Of a stretch of 64,000 nucleotides of DNA, positions 32,425 through 44,532 are shown piece by piece. The DNA is from Notospermus geniculatus (Eukaryota; Nemertea; Pilidiophora; Heteronemertea; Lineidae): positions 226,116 to 290,115 of the forward strand of contig NMRB01000453.1 of assembly GCA_002633025.1 (NCBI GenBank), in the 5' to 3' direction. The notes beneath the pieces were generated by a model that worked only from the letters and a program-made list of their open reading frames with translations, was not told the origin of the DNA and made no database searches. Position numbers and translations under genes: made by a program. Within the stretch, counting starts at the first letter, position 1; each line of letters begins with the position of its first letter.

Positions 32425-33284
32425 GAAGACAAAGATTTAACTGATTGTGAACTTGAGCTGAGTAGTTATTTCCTTCATCAGGAACAGCACAATAACTGAC
32501 CGATACTGTAGACTCCGTTAATTGCACGTTCTATCTTCTCTTCAAACCCCCACGCCCCCCAAAATTCCGCCCCCTATGCAGTCATGCCAGGAAGGCAGCA
32601 AAGCTTGGTTCATCATTTATTTGAATATATCAGGTCAGCGCTTATCGGTGCTTCGGAAATTCGTATTCAGGGTTTACGCAGTTATATGCAATGTAGCTCA
32701 GCGCGTGTCCAGAGGGGGGTCCAGGGGGTCCGGACCCCCCTGCTCGCGCAGGCCATACATTTTTTTACCCGTATTACATGTACACTCATCCCAAAAAATA
32801 AATGGACATCAGTTTTTTCTGAATTTCTCAAAAACTAATCAAGGTTGAAATGTCTACCTGATATGGATGATAGCATATCGTCTCAGCTATTCAAGAATGC
32901 CACAAGTGAAAAAATCTACCACATCTTGATTTTGATGGAAGCAATTTTGCAAAGTTGTGTTTTTCCCTACTTTCTTATTTTAAGTATTTCGCTGAAAAAA
33001 TTGATATGACCTTGTTGCTCTTCCAAAGGGCATTCCAAATATGATTTCGTTTTCTAAAAATTCTAACAAATAATGTGTTTTTTGGCCACTTTTATTGAGA
33101 TAATTTGGCCCATGCTTAAAACACCTTTGACATAGTCCCTGAAGCACTTGAAGGCCGTGTGTTCCCAATGATACAATGGCTATTGAATTTGTGGGTTGGT
33201 CCGTTTAATGTGTTGGTAAACAGAACCTCATTATTCATAGGGCCACATGAATTCAGTAGTAGGCCTATTGTTGCGGGTATGTGG

Positions 33285-33947
33285 NNNNNNNNNNNNNNNN
33301 NNNNNNNNNNNNNNNNNNNNNNNNNNNNNNNNNNNNNNNNNNNNNNNNNNNNNNNNNNNNNNNNNNNNNNNNNNNNNNNNNNNNNNNNNNNNNNNNNNNN
33401 NNNNNNNNNNNNNNNNNNNNNNNNNNNNNNNNNNNNNNNNNNNNNNNNNNNNNNNNNNNNNNNNNNNNNNNNNNNNNNNNNNNNNNNNNNNNNNNNNNNN
33501 NNNNNNNNNNNNNNNNNNNNNNNNNNNNNNNNNNNNNNNNNNNNNNNNNNNNNNNNNNNNNNNNNNNNNNNNNNNNNNNNNNNNNNNNNNNNNNNNNNNN
33601 NNNNNNNNNNNNNNNNNNNNNNNNNNNNNNNNNNNNNNNNNNNNNNNNNNNNNNNNNNNNNNNNNNNNNNNNNNNNNNNNNNNNNNNNNNNNNNNNNNNN
33701 NNNNNNNNNNNNNNNNNNNNNNNNNNNNNNNNNNNNNNNNNNNNNNNNNNNNNNNNNNNNNNNNNNNNNNNNNNNNNNNNNNNNNNNNNNNNNNNNNNNN
33801 NNNNNNNNNNNNNNNNNNNNNNNNNNNNNNNNNNNNNNNNNNNNNNNNNNNNNNNNNNNNNNNNNNNNNNNNNNNNNNNNNNNNNNNNNNNNNNNNNNNN
33901 NNNNNNNNNNNNNNNNNNNNNNNNNNNNNNNNNNNNNNNNNNNNNNN
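33285..33947. other. Assembly gap
   Basis: 663 consecutive N. All long frames reported through it are artefacts. Smaller gaps or ambiguous bases: 19944-19957, 28173, 46098, 50319-50320, 58384. Confidence 1.
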
Positions 33948-35680
33948 AAAGAGATAAAAATCGATTTCAAAATGGTGGTCATTGACCAACATCGCTGAAT
34001 TTTACCCACGTTAACTTGGGATTTCTACGCAATGCGATGTCGAGACCAGCATTCTATCCTCAGAGCATCTGTATTCCACCTCAATTTGGACAGTGACATA
34101 CATTCTGGGCGACTCAGGGGAATTATTAACGAGTTGTACGTCGTTATCCGTAAATTCAGATCGGAACCTTGAATCAGCTGATCACTGACTGTGTGTACAT
34201 AATGTACCGGTATGTCATGTACACAACACAATGCATAGGCCCCATCTGGAAAAGAGTCCTGCGACGGTGTGTGTGTTTATGTGCGAGGCCTTCGTGGATG
34301 ACCGACGGACAGAGTTATCCCTTTCACGCTCTCACCCGTACACAGCGACAAGAAAAGCATGACATTTTAAATCTGACAAGACTGTGATTTGTGAAGACAA
34401 CATATTCAACATTTAAACAAGTGAATGAAGACCAGGCATCCTCCTCCTGGACCCCTCCATCCATCCATATCCAAAATATCTGAAAATTACCTGTACCTTT
34501 CCTCAGATTCTTATGCAGAATCTTGAATGTTTCAGTAAAACTTTCCTTGATCAGCTCATGATTTTGTTTCTTCATTTCTACTTTGTTTGAAGTTTTCAGA
34601 TGCAGTTGCAAAAATGATGAACAGGGCCCTGCCCCAGCATTCCTGTGTCTGGCCCTTTGTTGTAGGTTCAGTCAAGGATTGACATGATTCCAGTAGAAGA
34701 AAATATCAGTGCACTTCTTGCACCCTCTGACTCTCCCTGTCCCTGGTTTGTGGTCTCCAAAGAGGGATAACTCAGTCTTAACTTTTCTATCAGGATTTCA
34801 AAACACAGTTTCTTGAATTTAATTTTCTTTTTTCCTGATTCCAACTAACTCTGTGTGTAAGTATTTTCACCAAGCTGGTAATTATTATCATGGATTATTA
34901 ACACTGCTGTTGGAATTTGGGTAAAAAGAAATTAAATTCAGAAGAAAAACTTGTATCAAGAAAAAAAATAAGTAACCTAGATTGAGAAGAAATGTGTGCC
35001 AGCTGTAGTACTGGTATTGGCTGCAGACTCCATTTTCTTTCTGTTAAGAAACTCCCAACACCACTCCAGCATCATTTCCAGGTGTATGTCAGGTATTGAC
35101 CATTTGCACACATCAGCAGAGCTGCAAGCATCAAATAAATGCTATGCTGTATTGAATTGCCATCATGGTTATTCATTCACACTATCTCCTTTTTCCTGTA
35201 CATGTATTTTCTGACCACACTATCTTACAGATGAAAATTATTCTCAGAATGCCTGGATGGCTTGAGTGACTGTCATGACGACATGTACTAGAGTACACAT
35301 GCACATAGTATCTGAAAAACAAAAGCCTAGCCAGTCAGTCAAAAGATGAATAGCTACATTCTTGAGTCAAAGTGAAAATCCCATTTTTGGATCTCAGTTC
35401 CCAGCAACTTGAACAGTACAAATGAGAGGAATTTCATTCCTTAACAATGGATCATCCTGTAGTATGTTCTTTGAATGGAAATTTGTGGTATCTGTTCCGG
35501 GTATCTGTTTCTCTGGACAAGATATGAATATTTAGGAATGCAGATGATTTAACCCTGCCACATTACCTCCCAGGCATTACCTCTGGCCTAAAGTGAGACT
35601 TGGCAGGATTTAATTTGGCAAAAGTGTCTTTATGAGTCCGTGCAAGGGAATGCATCTTCAGCTTTCTGGATCCAGGCTGG
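33948..35680. other. No gene recognised
   Basis: AT-rich sequence with short open frames and no repeat architecture that I can support. Confidence 0.4.
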
Positions 35681-35686
35681 CTGCTT

Positions 35687-36228
35687 ATGGCAAGCCGTTT
35701 GTTCATTAATTCAAATAAACCAGGTTTCTTTTAAATAAACTTGGTTTCTTTTCAAAGAAACTTAGTTTCTTTTATAAAAACTAAGTTTTTGAAAAGAAAC
35801 CAGGTACTTATTTAAAAGAAACTTGGTTTTTTGAAAAGAAATTTTGTTTCTTTAAAAGAAACTTGGTTTTTGAAAAGAAACTAGATTTTTAAAGAAACCA
35901 AGTTTCTTTTCAAAAACCTAGTTTCTTTTAAAGAAACCTACTAGTTTCTTTTAACAAACTTGGCCTTCTTTCTTTTCAAAAACCATGTTTCTTTTTAAAA
36001 AACCAAGTTTCTTTTCAAAAACCTAGTTTCTTTTTTTAAAAAAAAGTTTCTTTTCAAAAACCAAGTTTCTTTTAAAGAAACCAAGTTTCTTTTCAAAAAC
36101 CTAGTTTCTTTTAAAACAACCAAGTTTCTTTTCAAAAACCAAGTTTCTTTTAAATAAACGTGGTTTTTATAAAAGAAACTAAGTTTTTTTGAAAAGAAAC
36201 TAAGTTTATTTTAAAGAAAACTTGCCAT
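35687..36228. mobile_element. Short relative of the 20.2 kb foldback transposon
   Basis: The ends ATGGCAAGCCG and CTTGCCAT match the 20218-23163 element. Flanking 8-mers GGCTGCTT (35679-35686) and AGCTGCTT (36229-36236) differ at one base, fitting an aged 8-bp duplication. The interior is almost entirely an array of AAACYWRGTTT palindromes (AAACCAAGTTT, AAACTTGGTTT, AAACTAAGTTT) separated by CTTTTAAA-like spacers. Confidence 0.85.
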
Positions 36229-36754
36229 AGCTGCTTGGCCCTTCTGGTTTGCACCTAATCTATCCACTAGGGAATAATCTGATAGTCAATACCACCAACA
36301 TGGGTTTTGGCAGTCCACTACAGTAGGGCCTACACAGAAAGTATCAGCCTTGGTGCATGTGACAAATATGGTCAGGTAGGCCTACCCCTAGGTTATTGTC
36401 CTTTATAAATCATCTTGGTCCCATTATTGAGTATCTCTGCCCTTCCACTGCCACTGCTAGAAATGAAGAAGGCAGAGTCAAATATTAAGCAGAGAAGAAC
36501 TCTGAATGAATCAAACCATGGGCTATAGGCCTAGTGAGTTTTGCCATCAACAAGGTCAAATCAGACTCAACATAACAGAGAGTGAAGTGGGGCATTATAT
36601 TCATGATATGAGATGACCACCACACTCATGACACTGGAGTGCGGTGGTGAAGAAGTTAATGCACAGTGCATGCTGTGAACTGTTGATGTCCACTCATTTA
36701 TAGCCGCATTGTGTATTTTCACATGGCTGGGTGGATGGCAAATTATGTAAACAA

Positions 36755-36989
36755 ACGCACGTGCACTTCGATCACGTGATTTATGACGTCACGAATCGAG
36801 GGAATCCCGAGTTAAAAATAGAAATATTCGCAAAAAATCGATGAAATTATGGGATTTTTTGGGGCATATTATGGGATATCGTGCAGACGACAGGCCGACT
36901 GGACCAACTCAATTTTTTTGTATGTGAAAGATATCGATAAAATCTAACAACAACGAAAGTTACAGACGTTAATTTTTGTCAACACGCAA
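36755..36989 (+). promoter_or_regulatory. Candidate promoter with E-box and CRE words
   Basis: Within 30 bp occur GCACGTGC, ATCACGTGAT (36771-36780) and the full CRE TGACGTCA (36784-36791). The DNA is more CpG-containing than its surroundings and leads into an ATG exon at 36990. Confidence 0.35.
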
Positions 36990-37093
36990 ATGAGTGCAGA
37001 TTCCGTGAGGCACGTCCCAGAAGCTGCCGAAATTTACTGCAGCCGAAGATTGCTAATAATTCACTCAAAACGTCGTTATTTTCCACAAACAAG
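36990..37093 (+). CDS. Candidate first coding exon of an unknown gene
   Basis: ATGAGTGCAGATTCC... encodes 34 residues (MSADSVRHVPEAAEIYCSRR...) and meets a strong donor ACAAG|GTACGT at 37093, phase 2. No downstream exon is identified. No domain is recognised. Confidence 0.3.
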
Positions 37094-37337
37094 GTACGTA
37101 CGCGAAGCTCTGCATGTGTACTCACAACTCGTGTTGTATGTTGGGTGTGTCATTCCACTACAACCACGGTATTCACCGCGGAACAGGGGACGTCGAAAAC
37201 GGCGGGTTTTCATAATTCGTTCTCCCGCTAGGCGCCGCCACTGAAAACGTGTCAAGAGAATGGCGCATATGGCGCTGCGATCGCCGCCGTGGCCGACTGA
37301 CTGCGTATTCCCCTTCACTTTGTAGTCGGTCATATGA

Positions 37338-37662
37338 TGTAGATTCATCTTCGATAATCGAAGGCCGATCTGCTCTCCACTGCGTTACATCGCACATCAC
37401 CCTTCGAGAAAGTGACCGGTCCACGGCGTATCTGCCGCCTCGAGAAGAAGAGGCCAATCAGAATCGGTGTTGTAAAATTTGAATCGTGGAACAAATAATG
37501 GTAGCCGAAGATCCAATATAAAGTGTCATATGAGTGGTCGACCGGTAAAGTTGGCATGCTGCCAAGATACGCCGAGGACTGGTCTATTTCTCGAAGAGTG
37601 ATGTGCGGTGTAACGTAGTGGTGAGCAGATCGGCCTTCGATCATCGAAGATGTGTAGATTTG
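37338..37662. repeat. Inverted repeat, ~95 bp arms
   Basis: 37338-37432 and 37563-37662 are inverted copies ('CGAAGGCCGATCTGCTC'). The spacer of 130 bp includes 'GAGGCCAATCAGAATCGG'. Confidence 0.8.
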
Positions 37663-37965
37663 GAATAAGTAAAATCGGAGTCCACTTTCCCTCGATCGCG
37701 CCGCTCGAATATGTTTCAGACAGCAGTGCGGATCGTGGTTTTCGACACAGACTCAGTTTTCGATGTCTCGTGTGACATGATCATTCTTGTAATTCAATCC
37801 CGGACACATCCAGTATTCCTTCGTTTTTCTTGCGTTACTGTACCTTCTTATTTGCTGGCTGTGATCTGGTATCTGATTCAGCTTTGTTGACATTTTCACT
37901 CCGGCAGTCATATCACTAACCCTAAGAACAATGTGTGGGACAGTGAAATTACTTCATATTGAAAT
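37660..37965 (-). repeat. Inverted counterpart of 7265-7560
   Basis: See the 7265-7560 entry. This copy keeps a 46-codon frame on the minus strand (MSTKLNQIPDHSQQIRRYSN...), which has a one-base deletion in the other copy. Confidence 0.75.
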
Positions 37966-38325
37966 TCAACACTGTTAAATTCCAATTATAATCGATTTCC
38001 TTTAGTTTGATACCAAACATGACTTAACCATATGGTTATTTATAGAACTTGCTTGATCAATATTGCTGGGACAGGTTTTTGTGTGTAGAACAGAAACTTA
38101 TGGCAAGGAATTGCTTGAAGTTCTTGCTGCAAGATCTTGACCATGTACAAGAACTTTAACACAAATTGTTAGAAGTAGAAATTAACAGTTTCACTTACTG
38201 GTACTAACATTTAACTCTGAAAAAGACACCAACTTTAAAATTCCCCATTGTGGAGCTAAGTGGAGCAGTTAGCGAGCTAATGTCTAAACTATTATGATTA
38301 ATTACCTTCTCCAAGTAGACTGAAA

Positions 38326-38573
38326 TTACTTCTCGCACTCGACAGCGAGAATTTTCCAATGTAAATGAAGGAAATGATCCGACATTGCCTTGTTTGTTGA
38401 TAGACTACAAACTGACAGTAGGGCACATTTTGTTCTCCGTGTTGAGGTAACGATAATAGCACGACATGTGACATTGGTGATGCACTCAGAGGCACACTCG
38501 ACCTCAACTCTCACCCGAAATGTTGTCTTATGATGGTCAGGGTTGCCGATACTTCCTTTCTTGAAAAGAAAAC
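38326..38573 (-). CDS. PAN/Apple-like cysteine-rich terminal exon, copy C
   Basis: On the minus strand, acceptor 'TGTTCTTGCTTTGAATCTAG' ends at 38574. The exon is 248 nt, phase-1 entry, TAA end, and all six cysteines are kept ('VECASEC', 'CRAII', 'KCALLSVC', 'VECEK'). The block homologous to the upstream flank of copy B is displaced ~700 bp (39300 and above), implying an insertion between. Confidence 0.45.
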
Positions 38574-38951
38574 CTAGATTCAAAGCAAGAACACATAACG
38601 CTCAACAAATCTAGACGCAAGGGCCCAACGCGCCGCGTAGCGGCCAACAGCGAAGCTAGCCAAAGACTTTTCACGGGACAGTCAACTAGAATTGGACTCA
38701 TAGATGAAATGCGTCTAATGTTCAGATGGAACATACCGGACGGTTGGTTCACGTTTTTAGTGACTGTGAACGTAGATGGGTACATTATGTAGCGATATGC
38801 TGACAGATTTGCTGGGGACTTGCTCTGTGGATGTTGTAAAATGCGATTTTTGGAAGATTATTCTGATTTGCAACGTCATTTTTTATTAACATAAAAATAT
38901 GTTGAGTAGCTGGGATATGTTTATAAACATTTATTGAGCAGCCACCGTCAT

Positions 38952-39026
38952 GACGTGGCCGGCTGGCGCATCGGTAGAGTTTCCGGCTCTGAATCCGGGA
39001 CGCCGGGTTCGAGCCTTGCGATAGGA
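38952..39026 (+). repeat. tRNA-Gln-like SINE head or tRNA pseudogene
   Basis: A-box TGGCGCATCGGTAGAG, anticodon-loop-like CTCTGAA (CTG), B-box GGTTCGAGCC. The acceptor stem does not pair (GACGTGG versus GCGATAGG), so a functional tRNA is unlikely. Confidence 0.5.
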
Positions 39027-39168
39027 ATTTTTATTTTTTTTCACGTGTCAGTTTCTCTGTTTATTTTTTTTGCTGAAAACGTTTTGTCGCAGGATGAATA
39101 TCTCCCCAGTCCTTCCATTTCCCTACAAATCTGCATTTGCTAATAAATACTTATAACCACAGATCCCT

Positions 39169-39231
39169 GTCAGCTGCCCTGCATTCAGAGAGACTTTTCA
39201 CTAAAGTCTCTCTGAATGCAGGGCAGCTGAC
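39169..39231. repeat. Perfect 29-bp hairpin
   Basis: 39169-39197 and 39203-39231 are exact reverse complements with the 5-base loop TCACT. The length is in the range of small-RNA precursors, but the perfect match is also typical of short foldback repeats. Confidence 0.95.
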
Positions 39232-39954
39232 TACCATCCACATTCCCCTCCCAGTCACCAAAATATATCAACACCACAACTAACGTTCAAGACTGCTGGT
39301 TTTGTCTTCATTGTCGGATTTTTTCATTTGAGGCAGCTAAAAGGCATTTCATTGGATAACCTTACAATACATGCATCATATGATCGCTTTCCACTTCGGC
39401 GATTTCCAGGGTTCATCTAGCTGTGGTCCTTATTTATGCCTGCAATCTCTTGTATTTTGCAAACAAGGATAACGGCGATGCCTCTAAAATTCACGCAAGA
39501 TATCGCTTCGACGGAAATGGCCTTCAAAGTGCCCTCTAATTTGAGTTGTATATGACTTGTCGCCAGCGCCCCGCTTGTGATCAACAGTCTTTAGTGGTAT
39601 TTCAGAGATTCACCGTGTTTCTATTCCCTCGGTTGGATTCCTTTCCGTATGTCAGGGCAGGTCTAGCACCAACGGAACCAAATATAGAACATTCCAGTGA
39701 CCTTACCTTTATTGCCTAGTGTTGGATACAATATAGAATTGCATTCCCATTTAATTAGCTTAAAGCAGAACTTTATCGATATAAACCCCAAGCGGCAGAG
39801 GTAGAAATTACGAACAGCCACAATACACTTCCAAACTACCTCTGAAAACGATACACCCTCTCGGACGGTCACAGTTGGTTTCACTTGCCACCACGCTCTT
39901 AAACAGTAAAGATCTCAGCACAGCTGCCAAATGAAAAAAAAAACGAAAAATAAT

Positions 39955-40028
39955 CTGTCAAGGCACCGAGATTCGAACCCACAACCCTCTGATCGATTCG
40001 CCAACCTCTTTCTGTACGCGCCACGGAC
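39955..40028 (-). repeat. tRNA-like sequence, minus strand
   Basis: B-box GGTTCGAATCTCGGTGCC with an A-box-like TGGCGCGTACAGAAAGAGG ~45 bases upstream. Probably a tRNA-derived repeat. Confidence 0.4.
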
Positions 40029-40603
40029 ATTGCTTGCTTGCATGACGACAATTCCGATCGCTTTATTTCCTCATGGAGATCGTCGTCAAAACCACAGCGC
40101 CTTTATTGCAGATCGGCGTCGTTTTCAGAGGTAGTTTGGAAGTGCCTTGCGGCTGTTCGTAATTTTGTACCTCTGCCGCTTGCGGTTTATATCTATTAAG
40201 TTGAGCGTTAACACATACTGGGGATCCTCTCTGTGAAGGACTCCGATCCTTTAATGAGCTGCGGTTGGTTATTAACCTGGCACTGCACCGGCATTGGCCC
40301 CAGTATGCATATTGGTCTGCAGACATGGTATCACTGTCAGAAAAGGGACCATCTCAATATCATCACTGTTGGTGACTTCACTTAAAGGCGATCTCTGCTT
40401 GATCAGGGGCCATCTCAACACAAATAAGTGATGGTGTATTGTTTTTGAGTGATCTCTGTCAGAACAGGGCCCATCTCATCACCATCACTACTGTTGGTGA
40501 CTTCATTTAAAGGAGATCTCTGCTAGATCAGGGCCTTAGTTTTGGCAAGGTCACCTTTTTTACAATCGCCGAATACGTTATGATTGACATCAATACACAG
40601 ATA

Positions 40604-41045
40604 CTCTAGATTCGTTCTTCTAAGGTCACTTTACTGAACACCCATATGACCGCCTACCCTATTGAATATGCATGGCAAAAGAAATAACTGCTCAGTGTGA
40701 CTGACAGGCGAGGAGGGAAAGGGCTATTGACGACTGAATTATCCGACCACAGAAAGAACACGTGGTGATCAGCCTCGGACAGTTTGAAATTGATGCCTTT
40801 AAGAAGTGATTGAATAGGCCCTGTGCATAAGGCCAATACAACAGTGAATGTAACAGACACTCTTTTAATAGTGCCTGCCAACAAAGCAGTCTTTGCGACC
40901 CAGTGCAAGTACCGCGAGACTCGCTCATTGGTCAGTTATGTTGAATAGAATCAATAAATTCTTTGTATGGTCTATATTGTGGGCTGGGCCTAAACCTACA
41001 GCATGAATATATGCAGTAACCTTAGAAGAACGAATCTAGAGTATT
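40604..41045. mobile_element. TIR element, ATACTCTAGATTCGTTCTTC termini
   Basis: The ~30 bp ends are exact inverted copies (right end GAAGAACGAATCTAGAGTAT). The interior has no recognisable coding. Confidence 0.85.
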
Positions 41046-41060
41046 TTAATTTTGTATTAA

Positions 41061-41847
41061 GGGGGCGGTAGTGGAAACATACAGCGCCGTTTTAGTGCGG
41101 CGGTCGAAGGTTGAACCGTCTTATTTATGAATAACCATGTATTGTTAATAAAATTAGGCGTCAAGGACAAGCTGATCATGGTTCGTTGCCAAAACCTACA
41201 CTCTTTCAAAAATATTGTCCAGCACAATGCCCTTGTACAACCGGTGCGTCCGTGCGCATAGGCCTATTTTAATGACAATAAGGAGGTTACTTTAATAGCC
41301 CGCGTATTTCGAAAAGTGTAGGCGTGTTTAGGCCAAAATATGAAAATTTTGGGAAGACTTTTCTCGTCCATCAGGCATCGCACTTCAGTGGTTTCTTTTC
41401 ATTTGGCAGCAGTATATTTGTGCGCAGGGCGCGACGTTGAGATTTTTTCACTATTCAACAGGATTCGGGAGATATTCAAAAAGTTCATTTTTGACCAATT
41501 TTTGGCACAAATTACATAATTATCATTACTAAGAATTAGAATTTGCAAATTATCTCAACGTCGGCACCTGCACATATGTATTCCCCAACATTTGGTGATA
41601 AAACGCCAGGTCCCAGTCGCGTTGTTGCCGAGAAATCTATGACGAAAAAGTCAAATGGGGGGTCTCATTGTTTGCTTAATTAGCTGATTAATGAAAGATG
41701 AAAGCACATCGTTTACAATTCAGATGTGTAGAACAAGAGTAGCAATTTCATAGAAATACATGAAATCGATGCTACCTTTTTGCTTGAAGAAAATATGAAT
41801 AGTTTTCAGTCGCATTTGCAGTGCGCTTCCTTATGGCTACCGCCCCC
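41061..41847. mobile_element. TTAA-flanked non-autonomous element
   Basis: GGGGGCGGTAG ... CTACCGCCCCC flanked on both sides by TTAA (41057-41060, 41848-41851). TTAA targets are used by piggyBac and Kolobok transposons. No transposase frame is seen. Confidence 0.8.
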
Positions 41848-42424
41848 TTAAACGTATAGAGCTCTGGAAAGAATTATTAGACCATCTCTGGTTGACGCAC
41901 TCATTCTCCATTAAAATAGGTCCCACAAACTCTCCAATCATTCTGTATGTACTGGTTTATTGTGTTGGTTAATTTGCTTAAACTTCACCAAGACTATATA
42001 AAACACAGAAATGGGCTTCCCATAATGAAGAAACAATGGAGCTGCTAGAAGGTCCTTGCCAAAAGTTCTGACTAAACGGAAGGACCTGAAATGCATTTTC
42101 TGTGGAGACAGCAGTCCTCTTCACATCGCTTCTAATCAAACCTAAATTCTCTGAGCAGCATTTATAGCATCTTGTGGAATTAATGTCTGAAACTCTAGAA
42201 AAGACTGGCTTTTGCAGTCTTTTCCAGAGTTTCAGATTGTAAAGTTCCACTTGAAAAAGACCCCGGTTGGGGTCGAAAATTTGTGAATTCTGGAGATTGA
42301 CTTTTTGCTTATTATCATTTTGTGTGTCAATTTTGTGCTATTCTGTATCTTGTGGAACAAGATGACATTGTAAATGTCGTATGGTTCCCGCCCGATGTAC
42401 AGGTAGGCCTACCGGTACTTATAC

Positions 42425-42525
42425 ATGAACGGTACATTGATAGAGATGAAGATACATTGATAGAGATCAGGATACATTGACAGAGATCAGGATCCATTGA
42501 CAGATATCAGGATACATTGATTGAT
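42425..42525. repeat. 20-bp minisatellite, about five units
   Basis: Units of the form GATACATTGATAGAGATCAG with one to three changes each. Confidence 0.9.
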
Positions 42526-42574
42526 GAACTACGACGATGAATCCCACACTTTGATCTCGTGCCAATAACTCATC

Positions 42575-42750
42575 TCATGGTTGACCTTGACCTTGATATC
42601 TGATCATCAAGGTCATTGCATAATCGAAATGGGCAGCCTCAATAACCTTAGTGAAGGTGATATCATGTCTCTATCTCGATCACGGGCATAGATATTTCAA
42701 ATTCTCAAGTTTGACCTTGACCTTGACCTTTGGTCGTCAAGGTCATAATT
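42575..42750. repeat. TGACCTTGACCTTGA-rich tract
   Basis: Two inverted-repeat pairs of TGACCTTGACCTTG / ATCAAGGTCAT type. Same sequence class as 27590-27985. Confidence 0.7.
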
Positions 42751-43239
42751 TGTCTCCTACTCTGCGGCAGATCGTTGCACCAAGCGACTTGTCGCTGTGG
42801 TCGCCCGATTAATCGTATCTCGTCTCATATCTGATCGCTTGTGTGGTTGTTAAATTGTTTGCGGAAGACAGTCGCACCAGTTCCAATGGCCAACGGAGAC
42901 CAAAGAATTTCGGTCATGCCAAGAGAACAAAAAATTCAACATGTTTAATTTTCGGTCGTCAAAGCCGACTGACCTTTGCAACCAATCGGCCGATAAAAAC
43001 ATTCAAACTCCGTCCACAAACGATTTCTATGCGACGCCACAATAGTCAGCGACTTCAGTCGCTTTCGGAGGTCGTCAGTCGTTTGCGGATGGTTCACTGA
43101 AATGGTCGCAAATGTGGTCGGCGAGCGACCTTGCAGGCGATGGTTGCCGGCGACGTCGTGGTCGCCAGTCTCGTCGGTGGTCGCATGATTTTTTTCGCAG
43201 GTGTGCGCCATGCTTAAGGTTATATTAGAATGGTGATGG

Positions 43240-44340
43240 TCTCTCAAGCCATATATTGTAATCCCACGATGAACAATAAGACCGGACTTTAATTCCTGGG
43301 GACTTGGATTTCTTCCACACCTGTGTTTTGAACACGACGATCAGAAACAGACAACTGAAGTACAGATTTTGCATGATGAAGACACCTTTTGGATGTAAAC
43401 TTTATTATTACTCTCAACAAAATTACTGTACAAAATACTCTCCGACTGGTCTGCTGAACATTGAACCTGACATTAAATGCATCTGTTCATGCAGTGCGGT
43501 CCTATACCGACAGAAAAAATAGAGAGTTTTCGCTAAGTCCCCGAACCGTCAACGTGAACGCCAAACCTTTTGTTCGATGCGTAGAAGTGGGCAGCAAACA
43601 ACAGGACAGACGTTCGCGTCGGCGAAAACTTTGCAAAAACTCCCTATTATACTCTATCTGTTCATATAACGAATCGGCCGGCGCAACGTTGGAACTTTCA
43701 AAAGACCACCACGATACGATGCGGTGGTGGCCAGGCAAGCCAGGTTGCTGTTACCCAATAGCAGTGTGGAGGGTTCTCAAAGGACGACTGTGTTACAAGG
43801 GAATGCGCTTGGTGACAAAGACCAGTTTGAATAATGAAACCACAAAAGCCATCATTTGCCAGGTATCCGACAACCACCGTGATTGCCTGCCCAAACCTTG
43901 GATTAACTTTTCATTCTTTGTCCTGGTATTACTATAACCAAGAATATAAATATTCTTGCTATAACTAATAGTATCGACCCCACATAATTAATTTGGCCTT
44001 CTCCACCAAGACAAATTCTAACACACGCTCGGATCGAGTCCACACATCTGCGCTTTTAGATGTCTGTGAGGACTGGCCTCAAATAGAAGTATATGGTAAA
44101 CGTATATGCAAACGACAGTTTACAAAGTCTTCCGGAGGATTTACGACCTTGAAGCCATTGTTAACCAGCGTTTTCGAATACAGTATTCTTCTATATAAAA
44201 GAACCCTAAAGAAATAAAGACGTGTTTACATGCAACACCTATCCTCGCAGAAATGCAGAAAGTCTTTAGTGTGTGACTGCGCACCAGAATATGATGACTT
44301 TGTAAGGACCACAAAACACAATCTCTGATAATAACCATCT
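43240..44340. other. No gene recognised
   Basis: A 158-codon plus frame (43461-43937) lacks motifs, splice context and supporting copies. I treat it as background. Confidence 0.4.
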
Positions 44341-44352
44341 GTGGACCACCTC

Positions 44353-44459
44353 TAAGGCCGGGTATCCATAGGTTGTTTCCTTGTGGAATTTCGCTTGTTC
44401 CGTGGACTCGAGCCGTTTGGAAAATGAGAGCTGGCCTTGTGTTCTATGGATACGGCCAG
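44353..44459. mobile_element. MITE, TAAGGCCGGGTATCCATAG termini
   Basis: GGCCGGGTATCCATAGG and mirrored CTATGGATACGGCC. TAA at the left edge. Confidence 0.65.
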
Positions 44460-44532
44460 TGAGTAATCGAATGATCATTCTCTTTGTGACGTGTCACAAG
44501 GTCACAGGGGAACAACCTTTGGATAAGCAGCC

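Noticed and set aside
33116-34009. Long frames on both strands
   Set aside because: They are composed of N from the 663-base assembly gap.
38952-39026. Functional tRNA-Gln gene
   Set aside because: The acceptor stem does not pair and the anticodon stem is imperfect; it looks like a tRNA-derived repeat.
43461-43937. 158-codon open frame
   Set aside because: No motif, no splice context and no repeat copy; it overlaps other frames of similar quality.
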